Of a DNA stretch of 64,000 nt, positions 20,003 to 29,797 are shown one piece after another. Source of the DNA: Microbulbifer elongatus (GTDB taxonomy: Bacteria > Pseudomonadota > Gammaproteobacteria > Pseudomonadales > Cellvibrionaceae); contig NZ_CP088953.1 in assembly GCF_021165935.1 (NCBI RefSeq), positions 806,001 to 870,000 on the forward strand. The letters run 5' to 3'. Position 1 is the stretch's first letter. The number at the start of each line of letters is the position of its first letter. Under the pieces are notes generated by a model. That model was given only the letters and a program-made list of their open reading frames with translations, was not told the DNA's origin and made no database searches. A program made the position numbers and the translations under genes.

Positions 20003-21382
20003 ATGCAGACCCCCACACTCTTCGCCCTGCTGTTGCTGCTGGTTCTGGTGGCCTATGGCACTGGCTTCAGTCGTGCCATCGCCGCTGCCCGCAGTCGCGG
20101 TGGTGTGCGCAGCCTCGCTTCACTACCCACCTACTATGGTGTGCACACCGCATTATGGTGTGGCCTGCCGGCCCTGATCATCCTGGGCTTCTGGCTGGTG
20201 TTTGACGATGCCATCATCCGCGCCCTGGTGCTGGGCGGTATTGCCGACAAGCCGGATTCCATCTCCGGCCAGAACCTGTTGTACGCACAGATTCAGAACC
20301 TCGCCGCCGGCAATCTGATCGGGGACACCAGCCCACAGATCCGGGCGGCCGCAGATCACCTGCTCAGCCTGCGCGAGCGCGGTCAGTGGATGCAGACCGC
20401 AATCACCCTGATCCTGGCGGCTGGCCTTGCTGCCTACACCCTGCTGCGTATTTCCCCGGACATGCGCGCCCGGGAAAAGGTGGAAAAGGTACTGCGCGTT
20501 ATTTTACTGGTGTGTGCCTCCGCCGCGATTTTCACCACCGTCGGCATTCTGATGTCGGTGCTGTTCGAATCCCTGCGCTTCTTCCAGTCGGTACCGGTGA
20601 CCGAATTCCTGTTCGGCCTGCACTGGAGCCCGCAGATGGCCCTGCGCTCGGACCAGGTGGGCTCCAGCGGCGCCTTCGGTGCGGTACCCCTGTTTACCGG
20701 TACGCTGATGGTTTCCGCGATTGCCATGTTTGTGGCAGTGCCGGTGGGCCTGATGTCGGCCATTTATCTGGCGGAATACGCGGGCAAAAAAGTGCGCGCG
20801 TTCGCCAAACCGCTGATCGAAATCCTCGCCGGTGTCCCCACGGTGGTGTACGGCTTTTTTGCCGCGCTTACCGTGGCACCTTTCGTGCGCGAAGTGGCCC
20901 AGTCCGTCGGACTGGAAGCATCCAGCGAGAGTGCGCTGGCCGCCGGCCTGGTGATGGGGGTAATGATTATTCCGTTCGTATCGTCACTGTCCGACGACGT
21001 GATCAACGCGGTACCCCAGTCCCTGCGCGACGGCGCTCTCGGACTCGGCTCCACCAAATCTGAAACCGTGCGCAAGGTGGTGATTCCGGCTGCCCTGCCC
21101 GGCATTGTCGGCGGTGTGTTGCTGGCGGTCTCCCGCGCCATTGGCGAGACCATGATTGTGGTGATGGCTGCGGGTCTCGCCGCCAATCTCACCGCCAACC
21201 CGCTGGAGTCGGTAACCACCGTAACGGTGCAGATCGTGACCCTGCTGGTGGGCGACCAGGAATTCGATAGTCCCAAGACCCTCGCCGCGTTTGCCCTCGG
21301 CCTGATGCTGTTTATCAGCACCCTGATTCTGAACTTTATCGCCCTGCACGTAGTGAAAAAATACCGGGAACAGTATGACTGA
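20003..21382 (+). CDS. pstC: Phosphate ABC transporter permease PstC
   Basis: A 459-residue inner-membrane permease. The first 200 residues form a large N-terminal region with about three membrane segments, as in long PstC forms. The conserved BPD_transp domain follows, with VPVGLMSAIYLAEYA, EILAGVPTVVYGFFA and the EAA-like ALGLGSTKSETVRKVVIPAA. It overlaps pstA by eight bases, indicating coupled translation. With PstA it forms the phosphate channel energised by PstB. Confidence 0.95.
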   Translation: MQTPTLFALLLLLVLVAYGTGFSRAIAAARSRGGVRSLASLPTYYGVHTALWCGLPALIILGFWLVFDDAIIRALVLGGIADKPDSISGQNLLYAQIQNLAAGNLIGDTSPQIRAAADHLLSLRERGQWMQTAITLILAAGLAAYTLLRISPDMRAREKVEKVLRVILLVCASAAIFTTVGILMSVLFESLRFFQSVPVTEFLFGLHWSPQMALRSDQVGSSGAFGAVPLFTGTLMVSAIAMFVAVPVGLMSAIYLAEYAGKKVRAFAKPLIEILAGVPTVVYGFFAALTVAPFVREVAQSVGLEASSESALAAGLVMGVMIIPFVSSLSDDVINAVPQSLRDGALGLGSTKSETVRKVVIPAALPGIVGGVLLAVSRAIGETMIVVMAAGLAANLTANPLESVTTVTVQIVTLLVGDQEFDSPKTLAAFALGLMLFISTLILNFIALHVVKKYREQYD

Positions 21383-22661
21383 TCTAACTCAAACCCAGGT
21401 GCGCGAGCGTATCGCCGCGCGGCTCGCCAGCCGTCACCGCAAGGAAAAAATCTTCCGCGGGTTCGGGATCGCGAGTATTGCCTTCGGTGTGCTGGCGGTG
21501 CTGGTGCTGTTTACGGATATCATCAGCAAGGGCAGCAGTGCCTTTGTGCAGACCGATATCCAGCTGCAAGTGACCTATGACCCGGCCACCCTTGGCATCG
21601 AGACGGTGGACGAGGAGAGCCTGGCCTGGGCCAACTTCGATGCGGTGATTCGCAGCGCTCTGCGCGAGCGTTTCCCGGATGTCACCAGCCGCCGCGACAA
21701 GCGCGAACTCTACTCTCTTGTCTCCAACGGCGCCGGCTTTGAACTGCGCGAGCGCCTGCAGGAGAACCCGGATCTACTGGGCAAGACCGAAACCCTGTGG
21801 TTCAACGCCGACGATGATGTGGACACCTACGTGAAGAGCCTGTCCAAATCCAAAGACGGCTTCCTCGGCCGTACCTCCGAGCAGAAGGCGCAATGGATTC
21901 TGGCGCTGCGCGAGAGTGGCGAGCTGGAAAAGCGCTTCAACACCACCTTCTTTACCAACGGTGACTCTCGCGAGCCGGAACAGGCGGGTATCCGCGCGGC
22001 GTTAGTTGGCTCACTGTTCACCCTGTTGGTGACCCTGACGCTGTCATTCCCCATCGGCGTGGCCGCAGCCATCTACCTCGAGGAATTCGCACCGAAGAAC
22101 CGCTGGACCGATCTGATCGAGGTGAATATCAACAACCTCGCCGCAGTGCCGTCCATCGTATTCGGCCTGCTGGGCTTGGCGATCTTTATCAACTTCTTCG
22201 AACTGCCGCGCTCGGCGCCGCTGGTGGGGGGGCTGGTACTGACCCTGATGACTTTGCCCACGATCATTATTTCCAGCCGCGCCTCGCTGAAGTCCGTGCC
22301 GCCTTCCATTCGCGAGGCGGCCATGGGCATGGGCGCCTCGCGCATGCAGGTGGTACTGCACCACGTGCTGCCACTGGCCATGCCCGGCATGCTCACCGGT
22401 GCGATTATCGGTATGGCCCAGGCCCTGGGTGAGACCGCACCGTTGCTGATGATCGGTATGGTGGCGTTTATCGTGGACGTGCCCCACGGTATCACCGACC
22501 CGTCTACGGTTCTGCCGGTACAGATCTTCCTGTGGGCCGACAGCCCCGAGCGCGCCTTTGTGGAGCGTACCTCCGCCGCGATCATGGTACTGCTGGCAGT
22601 CCTGATCACCATGAATACCTGCGCAGTGTGGCTGCGTAAAAAACTTGAACGCCGCTGGTAA
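21375..22661 (+). CDS. pstA: Phosphate ABC transporter permease PstA
   Basis: A 428-residue permease. One N-terminal membrane segment (about residues 33-53) is followed by a long periplasmic region (to about residue 205), then the five-helix permease core with PIGVAAAIYLEEFAP, VNINNLAAVPSIVFGLLGLA and the EAA loop EAAMGMGASRMQVVLHHVLP. It pairs with PstC. Its start lies inside the end of pstC. Confidence 0.95.
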   Translation: MTDLTQTQVRERIAARLASRHRKEKIFRGFGIASIAFGVLAVLVLFTDIISKGSSAFVQTDIQLQVTYDPATLGIETVDEESLAWANFDAVIRSALRERFPDVTSRRDKRELYSLVSNGAGFELRERLQENPDLLGKTETLWFNADDDVDTYVKSLSKSKDGFLGRTSEQKAQWILALRESGELEKRFNTTFFTNGDSREPEQAGIRAALVGSLFTLLVTLTLSFPIGVAAAIYLEEFAPKNRWTDLIEVNINNLAAVPSIVFGLLGLAIFINFFELPRSAPLVGGLVLTLMTLPTIIISSRASLKSVPPSIREAAMGMGASRMQVVLHHVLPLAMPGMLTGAIIGMAQALGETAPLLMIGMVAFIVDVPHGITDPSTVLPVQIFLWADSPERAFVERTSAAIMVLLAVLITMNTCAVWLRKKLERRW

Positions 22662-22709
22662 CGCGTGCCGTTACCTGTGAATGCTAAGATAGCGAATCGA
22701 GAAAGAGCC

Positions 22710-23612
22710 ATGAGTACCATGACCCTGAACGCCGGCGAAGCCGTACCGGCGCAAGACAAAGCCACCCAACCGGCTGCGGAGTCCCCAACAGTGAAAAACC
22801 AGGCAGTGAAAAGCCCGGCCGATATTGCTGAAACTGTCGGCAGCCCCTTCTGCGACGATGCCAAACTGCGCATGCGCAACGTCAACGTGTTCTACGGTGA
22901 GACCCAGGCCATTCACGATGTGAGCCTGGATATCGGCCGCAATCAGGTGGTGGCCATGATCGGCCCGTCCGGCTGTGGTAAATCCACCTTCCTGCGCTGC
23001 CTCAATCGCATGAACGACACCATCGAAGGCTGTCGCGTGGAGGGTGAACTGAGCCTGGACGGCGAAGCCATCTACGGCCCCAAAGTAGACGTGGTGCCCC
23101 TGCGTGCCCGCGTGGGCATGGTGTTCCAGAAGCCGAATCCCTTCCCCAAATCCATCTACGACAACGTCGCCTACGGCCCCAAGATTCACGGCATTGCCAG
23201 CCGCCGCGCGGAACTGGATGAGATTGTGGAGAACAGCCTGCGCCGCGCCGGTCTGTGGAACGAGGTGAAGGATCGCCTGGACAAGCCCGGCACCGGACTC
23301 TCCGGTGGTCAGCAGCAGCGCCTGTGTATCGCCCGCGCCATCGCCGTGAGCCCGGAAGTGATCCTGATGGATGAGCCCTGTTCGGCCCTGGACCCCATTG
23401 CCACCGCGCGTATCGAAGAGCTGATCGATGAGCTGCGTGAGAATTACACCATCGCCATCGTCACCCACTCCATGCAGCAGGCCGCGCGGGTCAGCCAGCG
23501 CACCGCCTACTTCCACCTCGGCAAACTGGTGGAAGTGAATGACACCGAGACAGTGTTCACCAATCCGGAACATGATCTCACCGAAGCCTACATTACCGGC
23601 CGTTTCGGCTAA
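22710..23612 (+). CDS. pstB: Phosphate ABC transporter ATP-binding protein PstB
   Basis: A 300-residue ATPase. Walker A is GPSGCGKST, the signature LSGGQQQR, Walker [13 protein letters not shown], and the switch His sits in [13 protein letters not shown]. The protein has about 45 extra, low-complexity residues at the N-terminus ([16 protein letters not shown]) before the ABC core begins at [10 protein letters not shown] chose the ATG at 22710; an internal start near MRNVN would also give a complete ATPase. It is the third gene of pstCAB-phoU. Confidence 0.95.
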   Translation: MSTMTLNAGEAVPAQDKATQPAAESPTVKNQAVKSPADIAETVGSPFCDDAKLRMRNVNVFYGETQAIHDVSLDIGRNQVVAMIGPSGCGKSTFLRCLNRMNDTIEGCRVEGELSLDGEAIYGPKVDVVPLRARVGMVFQKPNPFPKSIYDNVAYGPKIHGIASRRAELDEIVENSLRRAGLWNEVKDRLDKPGTGLSGGQQQRLCIARAIAVSPEVILMDEPCSALDPIATARIEELIDELRENYTIAIVTHSMQQAARVSQRTAYFHLGKLVEVNDTETVFTNPEHDLTEAYITGRFG

Positions 23613-23637
23613 GGTTGGGGGGAGCCCACAAAACGTT

Positions 23638-24333
23638 ATGGATATGCATTTCGATCAACACATCTCCCGCCAGTTCAACGAAGATCTTGAAAGCCTCAAG
23701 ACGGAAATGCTGGAAATGGGTGGCCTGGTCACCCGCCAGGTGGCCGATGCCGTAGAAGCCCTCGCCAACGCCGACAGTGAGTTGGCGGAGAAGGTTTTGC
23801 AGGTGGAAGAGGAAATCGACCGCTGCGAAATGGAAGTGGACGAGCACGCGACCCTGATCATCGCCAAACGCCAGCCGGCGGCGTCCGACCTGCGCATGGT
23901 GATGTCGGTGATCCGCATCGCCCGCGATCTGGAGCGCGTCGGTGACGAGGCCAGCAAGATCGCCAAGATGGCCATTGCGCTGACCGATGAAGGCACCGCG
24001 CCGCGTGGCTATACCGAGATTCGTCATATCGCCAACGCGGTGCGCAAGATGCTGAACGATGCGCTGGATGCCTACACCCGCTTCGACGTCAAAGCGGCCA
24101 TGGAAACCCTGGCCAAAGACGAACAGGTGGATATGGATTATCGCAGCGCTATCCGCGAAATGGTCACCTATATGATGGAAGACCCGCGCAGCATCTCCCG
24201 GGTCATGAATGTGCTGTGGACTCTGCGCTCTCTGGAGCGGATCGGCGACCACGCCAAAAACATCTGTGAACAGGTGGTATATCTGGTACAGGGCGCTGAT
24301 ATTCGTCACGGCAATGAGAAAAATATGCGTTGA
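23638..24333 (+). CDS. phoU: Phosphate-specific transport accessory protein PhoU
   Basis: A 231-residue all-helical protein made of two PhoU repeats. Each carries the metal-binding E/DxxxD type motif: RIARDLERVGDEASKIAK and LRSLERIGDHAKNICEQ. It couples Pst transport state to PhoR, keeping the Pho regulon off when phosphate is plentiful. The ATG at 23638 lies 25 bases after pstB; in-frame codons further upstream overlap pstB and are not used. A strong terminator follows at 24407. Confidence 0.95.
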   Translation: MDMHFDQHISRQFNEDLESLKTEMLEMGGLVTRQVADAVEALANADSELAEKVLQVEEEIDRCEMEVDEHATLIIAKRQPAASDLRMVMSVIRIARDLERVGDEASKIAKMAIALTDEGTAPRGYTEIRHIANAVRKMLNDALDAYTRFDVKAAMETLAKDEQVDMDYRSAIREMVTYMMEDPRSISRVMNVLWTLRSLERIGDHAKNICEQVVYLVQGADIRHGNEKNMR

Positions 24334-24406
24334 ATACCCCTGCCGTTCCCCCAAGCCGGAAACACTAAGTTCGGATTTACTGAAAGTACTCCGAATTTAT
24401 TTTTAC

Positions 24407-24436
24407 AAAGGGCCGTTTTTACGGCCCTTTATTTTC
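24407..24436 (+). terminator. Terminator after phoU
   Basis: AAAGGGCCG and CGGCCCTTT form a hairpin at 24407-24430 with a TTTTTA loop. It is followed by ATTTTCG. It closes the pst-phoU operon. Confidence 0.85.
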
Positions 24437-24692
24437 GTAGTCACCACTTGTACCAGTTTTAATTGAGAATCGATTACCGGAATTGTTTCGTTGTTTGGTA
24501 ATGCCAAACCACAAACATTAACCACCCTGCCTTACCGAAGCAGTGTTCCACGCGCCATTTTCCGTCGCTTCAGCCGCACCGGATACATTCAGCTTTTATT
24601 CAGTTGCACTCCGGCACTATGTCGTTGCGATGGTAGTTAAACTACCGAAATCAAATTGTATTTGAGACGTCCGTCGCAATTAATTCTTTTCG

Positions 24693-24721
24693 TTGCACAT
24701 AAATTTTCCTGCACTTAGAAT
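24693..24721 (+). promoter_or_regulatory. Sigma-70 promoter of the porin-like gene
   Basis: TTGCAC (24693-24698), a 17-base spacer and TAGAAT (24716-24721) make a near-consensus promoter about 98 bases before the ATG. The rest of the 486-base gap from phoU (24334-24819) is AT-rich; apart from the phoU terminator I see no gene in it and no Pho box. Confidence 0.6.
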
Positions 24722-24819
24722 CCGCGCCGAATTTGCCCCGGCTTGTTTGAGAGAGAAGCCAGACGGGCAAATCGGACGGGTACGAAAGTACAGATGTAAA
24801 TGAAACAGGGAACACTTCT

Positions 24820-25620
24820 ATGAAGTTCAAGTTTGCAGCTCTTCCTTTGATGCTGGTTTCTGCGGTTGCCTCCGCAGAACAATATAATTCTTTTACCGAT
24901 GTTGATTACACTTCCGCTGATTATGGCAGTGCTGACGTCGACACCCTGAGCTTTCAGTCTCAGTACTATTTCGGCGCACTGGAGACGCTGGGCCCACGTA
25001 AGGAATTCAACTATATCCTGCCGGTTTCCAATATCTACGGTGGTTTTGACTACGTAGATTTTGATGGCGGTGACAGCGACGCTTTGAATATCGGCGGCGA
25101 GTACTACACTGGTCAGTGGAAACTGTTCGGTGAGCTGCGTGATAACGATGTGTCTACCGATTACAGCGTTGGTGCAGGCTTCCTGTTTACTCCAAACTTC
25201 CTGGCCGAGGTGGAAGCCGTTAAGCCGGAAGACCAGGACACCGTGCTGTTTTTCCGCGGTCAATACAATCACCAGCTGAGCGGAACCGACTACATCGGTT
25301 TTACCGCCGAAGTGGATGATGAGTTTGACTACCGCAGCGTTTCTTCCAAATACTTTACCGCGCTGGCGGGCGGTCAGTATCTGACGGCAGAACTGGCGCT
25401 GGTTGACGTAGACGGAGCAGACCTGTTCTGGGGTGGCGAATTAGAGTTTTACTTCAATGAGAACACCTCTATCGGTGCTGCGTATGACGAAAACGAGTCC
25501 TACGAATTCAAGGCGACTCACTTCTTCAATCGCAACGTTGCAGGCAAGGTTGCATACGGATCGAACGGAGACGCTGACGATCTGGACATCTTCAGCCTGG
25601 GCGTAACCGTCCAGCTGTAA
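24820..25620 (+). CDS. Putative outer-membrane porin, short barrel type
   Basis: A 266-residue protein with a signal peptide ending VASA, followed by repeated amphipathic beta-strands (LSFQSQYYFGAL, LNIGGEYYTGQWKLFGELR) and a terminal aromatic/Leu pattern FSLGVTVQL typical of outer-membrane barrels. It is very acidic (many Asp/Glu), as in marine porins. It resembles the "putative porin" families found in marine gammaproteobacteria; the substrate is unknown. It is monocistronic with its own strong promoter and terminator, suggesting high expression. Its place next to pst/pho hints at phosphate uptake, but there is no Pho box. Confidence 0.75.
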   Translation: MKFKFAALPLMLVSAVASAEQYNSFTDVDYTSADYGSADVDTLSFQSQYYFGALETLGPRKEFNYILPVSNIYGGFDYVDFDGGDSDALNIGGEYYTGQWKLFGELRDNDVSTDYSVGAGFLFTPNFLAEVEAVKPEDQDTVLFFRGQYNHQLSGTDYIGFTAEVDDEFDYRSVSSKYFTALAGGQYLTAELALVDVDGADLFWGGELEFYFNENTSIGAAYDENESYEFKATHFFNRNVAGKVAYGSNGDADDLDIFSLGVTVQL

Positions 25621-25643
25621 TTTCCTTTCGGGAAATCCAGTAC

Positions 25644-25679
25644 AAAAAAAGCGGGTGAATTTCTTCGCCCGCTTTTTTT
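25644..25679. terminator. Bidirectional terminator between porin gene and M48 protease gene
   Basis: AAAAAAAGCGGG and CCCGCTTTTTTT flank a 12-base loop. T-runs exist in both directions, so it can serve both convergent genes. Confidence 0.85.
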
Positions 25680-25708
25680 GTTTCTGTGCCGGATAAATTT
25701 ATCCCGGC

Positions 25709-27001
25709 TTATCCCTGATTGCCCAGCGCCTGCACCCGCGCCTGTGCTTTGGTGGCGATCTCGCCGGAGGACTTGGCGGCAATCTGGTACTGGCTCAGGG
25801 CGTTTTTGGTGTTGCCCTGTTTTTCGTAAACCTGCCCCAGGTAGTAGTGCGCATGGGGGGTATCCAGATAGCTGGTGGAGCGCTGCAGATCCCGCTCGGC
25901 GGCGGTGTAGTTATTCAGCTGCGCATTGAGCATGCCGCGCATCAGCCAGTTGGAAAACAGCGTGGGATTTTTCTGTACTGCGGTCTCGTAGGATTTCAGT
26001 GCCGCCTGGTACTGTTTCTTTTGCGCCAGCAGATCTCCTTCCAGTGCATAAAATGCTGCTTCTTTCGGCTGCTGCTTCTGCGCCTGGCGGGTCAGGGTCA
26101 GTGCGCGGTCGTAGTCCTTCTTCTGTACTGCGGCTACCGCCTGATCGTAGCTTTTATAGGCATCCGCATCTTTCTTCAGCTGCGCAATGGCCCGCTGGTA
26201 TTCGCTGCGGTTGGTCGCACCACCGCCGAGTTTCTTCGCGTGGGCGATATTGGCGTCTACCCGGGATTGCGACGGTGGATGGCTGGCGAAGAGTGCATCC
26301 AGTCCGCCTGCCTGCTTGCCCTTGGACAGCTCGACGAACTTCTGTTGCAGGCGTACCGCACCTTGGGGATCGTAGCCGGCCGCGGCCATATATTTCATGC
26401 CGTATTCATCGGATTCCAGTTCGTTGTCGCGACCGTACTTGGCGATATAGGCGGAGCCGCCGAACTGGCTGCCCAGGGAGATAAGGTCGCCATAAGCGGT
26501 ATTCTGGGTGGTGGCACCGAGAATGGCGATACCCGCGCCGAGGATCTGCTGCTGGGACATGGCTGCCGCGGAGTGGCGGGCGGCGGCGTGGACGATCTCG
26601 TGGCCGAGCACTGCCGCCAGCTCGGCTTCATCTTCCAGCAGCACCAGCAGACCGCGGTTGATGGCGATTTTGCCACCGGGCAGCGCCCAGGCATTGGGGG
26701 TGGAGTTGTTCAGAACCACGAACTCGTAGGGCAGATTGGGCTGATCGGAGACCCGCGCCAGTTTCTGACCGACGCGGGAAACATAGGTCTGCAGGGTCGG
26801 GTCCACAAGATATTCACCACCCTGGGTCTGCTGTGCCTGAGGGTACTGCTGTTCACCCAGCGCCACTTCCTGGCTCTGGGACATCAGCGACAGCTCTTTC
26901 TTGCCGGTGACCGGGTTGACCGCACAGCCAGCGATACCGGCGGTCAAAGAGGCGGCAACGGCGGTGGCCAGGAGGCGGTGGGTGATTGAACGCGGAAACA
27001 T
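25709..27001 (-). CDS. M48 metalloprotease lipoprotein with TPR repeats (BepA-like)
   Basis: A 430-residue protein. The signal peptide ends in a lipobox-like IAGC, so it is probably a lipoprotein. The M48 peptidase domain has the zinc motif HEIVH, the downstream ligand ELESDEYGMKYMA, and ends about residue 250. Four TPR-like repeats follow (YDRALTLTRQAQKQ, YQAALKSYETAVQK, HYYLGQVYEKQGNTKNALSQY). BepA/YfgC proteins degrade or help assemble outer-membrane proteins such as LptD. The ATG at 27001 has GGAGAGG upstream, better than an in-frame start at 27031. Confidence 0.9.
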   Translation of the reverse strand: MFPRSITHRLLATAVAASLTAGIAGCAVNPVTGKKELSLMSQSQEVALGEQQYPQAQQTQGGEYLVDPTLQTYVSRVGQKLARVSDQPNLPYEFVVLNNSTPNAWALPGGKIAINRGLLVLLEDEAELAAVLGHEIVHAAARHSAAAMSQQQILGAGIAILGATTQNTAYGDLISLGSQFGGSAYIAKYGRDNELESDEYGMKYMAAAGYDPQGAVRLQQKFVELSKGKQAGGLDALFASHPPSQSRVDANIAHAKKLGGGATNRSEYQRAIAQLKKDADAYKSYDQAVAAVQKKDYDRALTLTRQAQKQQPKEAAFYALEGDLLAQKKQYQAALKSYETAVQKNPTLFSNWLMRGMLNAQLNNYTAAERDLQRSTSYLDTPHAHYYLGQVYEKQGNTKNALSQYQIAAKSSGEIATKAQARVQALGNQG

Positions 27002-27073
27002 GATCCTCTCCCTGTATAATGCGGTTCGCACAATTTATCGCCCAATATTGTACACAGTCCGGAGAGAGAGGTT

Positions 27074-27565
27074 ATGACGACCGCACTGCAGATTATCGAA
27101 TTGTTTGCCGGCACCAATCCCGATGGGGAGCCGGTCGTAGAGCGCATGCAGGTGCGGGTCAACGAGGACGACAGCGTACAGCTGGTGCGTTCTCCGGCGT
27201 TTATCAAGGGCATCGCCAGCGGCGACACCATCAAGGTGAACCGGGAGGACCCGGAAAAGCCCAGCTTTGAACTGATCAAGCGCTCCGGCAACCTGGCTGT
27301 ACGGGTTTTCTGCCGCGGCGAAAGCACCAAGCTCTCCGACCAGCTGACGCCCCAGCTGGAAAAGCTCGGCGGTGAGCTGGATATGGAGAGCCCGCGTTTG
27401 CTGGTCTACAGCATCCATGTAAGCTGTGGCTTTGCCGAAATCGAGCAGATCCTCAACAGTGTCTGCGACGGTGCCAACAGTGTCTGGTACTACGGCAATG
27501 TGTACGATCCGGTGGATGGGCAGACGCCACTCAACTGGTGGCAAGATATCCTCAAACCAGAGTAA
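27074..27565 (+). CDS. DUF4265-like protein
   Basis: A 163-residue soluble protein. The pattern of an N-terminal beta-rich region with VRSPAFIKGIASGDTIKV and a following ELIKRSGNLAVRVF strand matches DUF4265 as I remember it. The remainder (residues about 85-163) is predicted alpha/beta and ends with WYYGNVYDPVDGQ and PLNWW. A GGAGAGAGAGG site precedes the ATG. It is divergent from the M48 gene, with a 72-base shared promoter region. Function unknown. Confidence 0.7.
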   Translation: MTTALQIIELFAGTNPDGEPVVERMQVRVNEDDSVQLVRSPAFIKGIASGDTIKVNREDPEKPSFELIKRSGNLAVRVFCRGESTKLSDQLTPQLEKLGGELDMESPRLLVYSIHVSCGFAEIEQILNSVCDGANSVWYYGNVYDPVDGQTPLNWWQDILKPE

Positions 27566-27594
27566 ACCGACGCCCTCTAAATACCGTCATTCCG

Positions 27595-27675
27595 GCGCAG
27601 GCCGGAATCCAGCACTCCGGACTCTGGATTCCGATACCGGATCAAGTCCGGCACAGGCGCTGGACCGGGATGACG
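27595..27675. repeat. CGTCATYCCGG inverted repeat, copy 2
   Basis: The left end is CGTCATTCCGG (27595-27605) and the right end, read on the minus strand, CGTCATCCCGG (27665-27675). Between lie internal hairpins such as TCCGGCGCAGGCCGGA and paired GGAATCCAG/CTGGATTCC. It is related to the element at 9850-9951. It fills the gap before yaaA. Confidence 0.7.
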
Positions 27676-27704
27676 TAAGTCATTGACCGTTGTTGAGTTC
27701 CCCT

Positions 27705-28484
27705 ATGCTGATCGTTATCTCCCCCGCAAAAACCCTCGATTTTGACAGTGCAATTCCCGCGTTGGACACCACCCAGCCGGACTTCCTCAAGGAATCCGCG
27801 GCGCTCATCAAGGAGCTGAAGGCCCTGAGTCCGCAGGACATCTCCAGTCTGATGAAGATCTCCGACAAGCTGGGGGTGCTGAACTACGACCGTTTCCAAA
27901 GCTGGAAGCGTCCGTTTACGGATAAAAACGCCCGCCCCGCCCTGCTCGCTTTCAAAGGCGATGTGTATACCGGGCTGGAAGCGGAGACCATGGTCAAGCG
28001 GGACTTCGCGTTTGCACAAAAACACCTGCGTATGCTCTCGGGCCTCTATGGCCTGTTGCGCCCGCTGGATCTGATGCAGCCGTACCGCCTCGAGATGGGC
28101 ACGAAATTCGCCAACAGCGGCGGTAAGAATCTGTACGAGTTCTGGGATGGCAAGATTACCGAGGCCCTGAATACGCAGCTGCAGGCTCTCAAGAGCAAGG
28201 AACTGGTGAACCTGGCCTCCAACGAGTACTTCAAGTCGGTGCAGAAAAAGGAACTGCAGGGGGAAATTTTTACCCCGCACTTCAAGGACTGGAAAAACGG
28301 CCAGTACAAGATGATCAGTTTCTTCGCCAAAAAAGCCCGCGGTATGATGAGCCGCTGGGCCATCGACAACCGGGTGAAGAAGGCCGAACAGCTGAAAGAC
28401 TTTGATGTGGCCGGTTACTATTTCAGTGAAGAACACTCCAAAGGCAATGACTGGGTGTTCCTGCGCGACGAACAGCCGGCCTGA
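27705..28484 (+). CDS. yaaA: Peroxide stress protein YaaA
   Basis: A 259-residue cytoplasmic protein, full length for the family. It starts [13 protein letters not shown] and contains [26 protein letters not shown], recognisable as [20 protein letters not shown] (the UPF0246 signature), and NLASNEY. E. coli YaaA lowers intracellular free iron during peroxide stress. I chose the ATG at 27705, although no clear ribosome-binding site is visible; the region upstream is an inverted repeat. It ends two bases before the next gene, so the two are one operon. OxyR is encoded 12 kb away. Confidence 0.95.
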   Translation: MLIVISPAKTLDFDSAIPALDTTQPDFLKESAALIKELKALSPQDISSLMKISDKLGVLNYDRFQSWKRPFTDKNARPALLAFKGDVYTGLEAETMVKRDFAFAQKHLRMLSGLYGLLRPLDLMQPYRLEMGTKFANSGGKNLYEFWDGKITEALNTQLQALKSKELVNLASNEYFKSVQKKELQGEIFTPHFKDWKNGQYKMISFFAKKARGMMSRWAIDNRVKKAEQLKDFDVAGYYFSEEHSKGNDWVFLRDEQPA

Positions 28485-28486
28485 TC

Positions 28487-29101
28487 ATGAACGACAGCAA
28501 GCTGCCAGACGCTCCTTCCACCGCGCGCAATCGCGAACCCATCCTGACTCACCTAAAGCGCCTGCTGGCGGATAGCCGCCGGGTGCTGGAAGTTGGCAGT
28601 GGCACCGGCCAGCACGCCGTGTATTTCGCCCCGCACCTGCCCCATCTCACCTGGCAGACCAGCGAGCGCCCGCCGCATCTGCACGAGGTACAGGCCTGGC
28701 TCCTCAACAGTCCCGCGGCCAACCTGCCCGCACCGATTGTGCTGGATGTCACCAGTCACTGGCCATCCCTGCGGGTGGACACGGTGTTTACCGCCAATAC
28801 ACTGCACATTATGCCCGCCGCCGCGGTGGAGAAGTTCTTTCAGAAGTTGCCGCAGGTGCTGCAGCCCGGCGGCCAGCTGATCGTCTACGGCCCGGTGAAG
28901 ATCGGCGGCGATTATATCGGCCCCGGTAATGCGGGTTTCGATGTCTGGTTGAAGGGGCAGGACCCGCTGCGAGGTATTCGTGATCTGGAATGGCTGGATC
29001 AGCTGGCTGCCAGCCAGGGGTTGCAGCGGAGTGAAAACAATTTCCTGCCGGCCAATAATCAGTTACTGGTATGGCAGTTGAACGACGAAAGCACTTTGTA
29101 G
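28487..29101 (+). CDS. DUF938 SAM-dependent methyltransferase-like protein
   Basis: A 204-residue class I methyltransferase-like protein. SAM-binding motif I is VLEVGSGTGQHAVYF; the family-typical segments are TWQTSERPPHLHEVQAW, ANTLHIMPAAAVEKFF and LIVYGPVKIGGDY. This matches DUF938, often annotated as class I SAM-dependent methyltransferase, with no known substrate. The gene starts two bases after the yaaA stop. Confidence 0.88.
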   Translation: MNDSKLPDAPSTARNREPILTHLKRLLADSRRVLEVGSGTGQHAVYFAPHLPHLTWQTSERPPHLHEVQAWLLNSPAANLPAPIVLDVTSHWPSLRVDTVFTANTLHIMPAAAVEKFFQKLPQVLQPGGQLIVYGPVKIGGDYIGPGNAGFDVWLKGQDPLRGIRDLEWLDQLAASQGLQRSENNFLPANNQLLVWQLNDESTL

Positions 29102-29160
29102 CGCCGGCTCCTATGCGGTGCTGTTGAGAACGAACAAACGCAGAACTAGGAAACCACACT

Positions 29161-29523
29161 ATGCCTCCATGGTTTGAAACCACCCTCGCCATCTTCGCTG
29201 CCATCGCGGCGGTGTTTTTCTTTGCGAAATACCGTGAAACGTCGGCGGCATTGCACGAATCCGAGCGCATGAAGCACAAGCTGTCCAAAGACCTGGACCG
29301 CTACCGCGATGTGCCGCAGTTGCGCGCCCTGCGTGATGGCCTGATTGGCGAGCGCAATCTGCCGGTCGATGACGAGGGGCGCGAGCATATCCTGATCCGC
29401 GACAGCGCGCGCAAAGCGGTGCATATCACCCTCGAGAAACGCAAAGCGGAAGCGGTCGCAGAGGACCGATCACCGGAATATGTTGCCGGCGGCGAAGCGC
29501 GCCCCCTGCAGGAACTGGAATAA
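29161..29523 (+). CDS. Small membrane-anchored protein of unknown function
   Basis: A 120-residue protein with one N-terminal hydrophobic segment (residues about 7-23, TTLAIFAAIAAVFFFAK). A charged, probably coiled-coil region follows (residues 25-50), then a soluble tail. I do not recognise the family. The ATG has a GAAACC-rich leader and only a weak ribosome-binding site. It lies 59 bases after the DUF938 gene on the same strand and may be the last gene of the yaaA operon. A GC-rich hairpin (29564-29581) follows, without a T-run. Confidence 0.65.
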   Translation: MPPWFETTLAIFAAIAAVFFFAKYRETSAALHESERMKHKLSKDLDRYRDVPQLRALRDGLIGERNLPVDDEGREHILIRDSARKAVHITLEKRKAEAVAEDRSPEYVAGGEARPLQELE

Positions 29524-29797
29524 CCCGCCGGACGTCGGACCGAGCGTACAGTTTTTCGTCAATAGGCCCCGCTCGGGGCCTGTCAATTCCCTCTCCGCCC
29601 GCCATTCGGTGAAGCCCTGTCACAACCTCCCTGAGAAGTAATTCGCAAAATACCCCGAAAGGGCCATTGTGCCTCTCCCCTCTCACGTTTATTTTTGCGC
29701 CGCCGATAACAACATGCACAACGGGCATAAAAGCAAAACTTCTGACTGCGCGCCGAAAGGTGCGATGACTATGAAACGATTACTACTGGGGGCTTCG

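Noticed and set aside
29765..29797. Upstream starts for the TraF-like protein (29765, 29771)
   Set aside because: They add residues ahead of an otherwise complete signal peptide; 29798 is preferred, though not proven.
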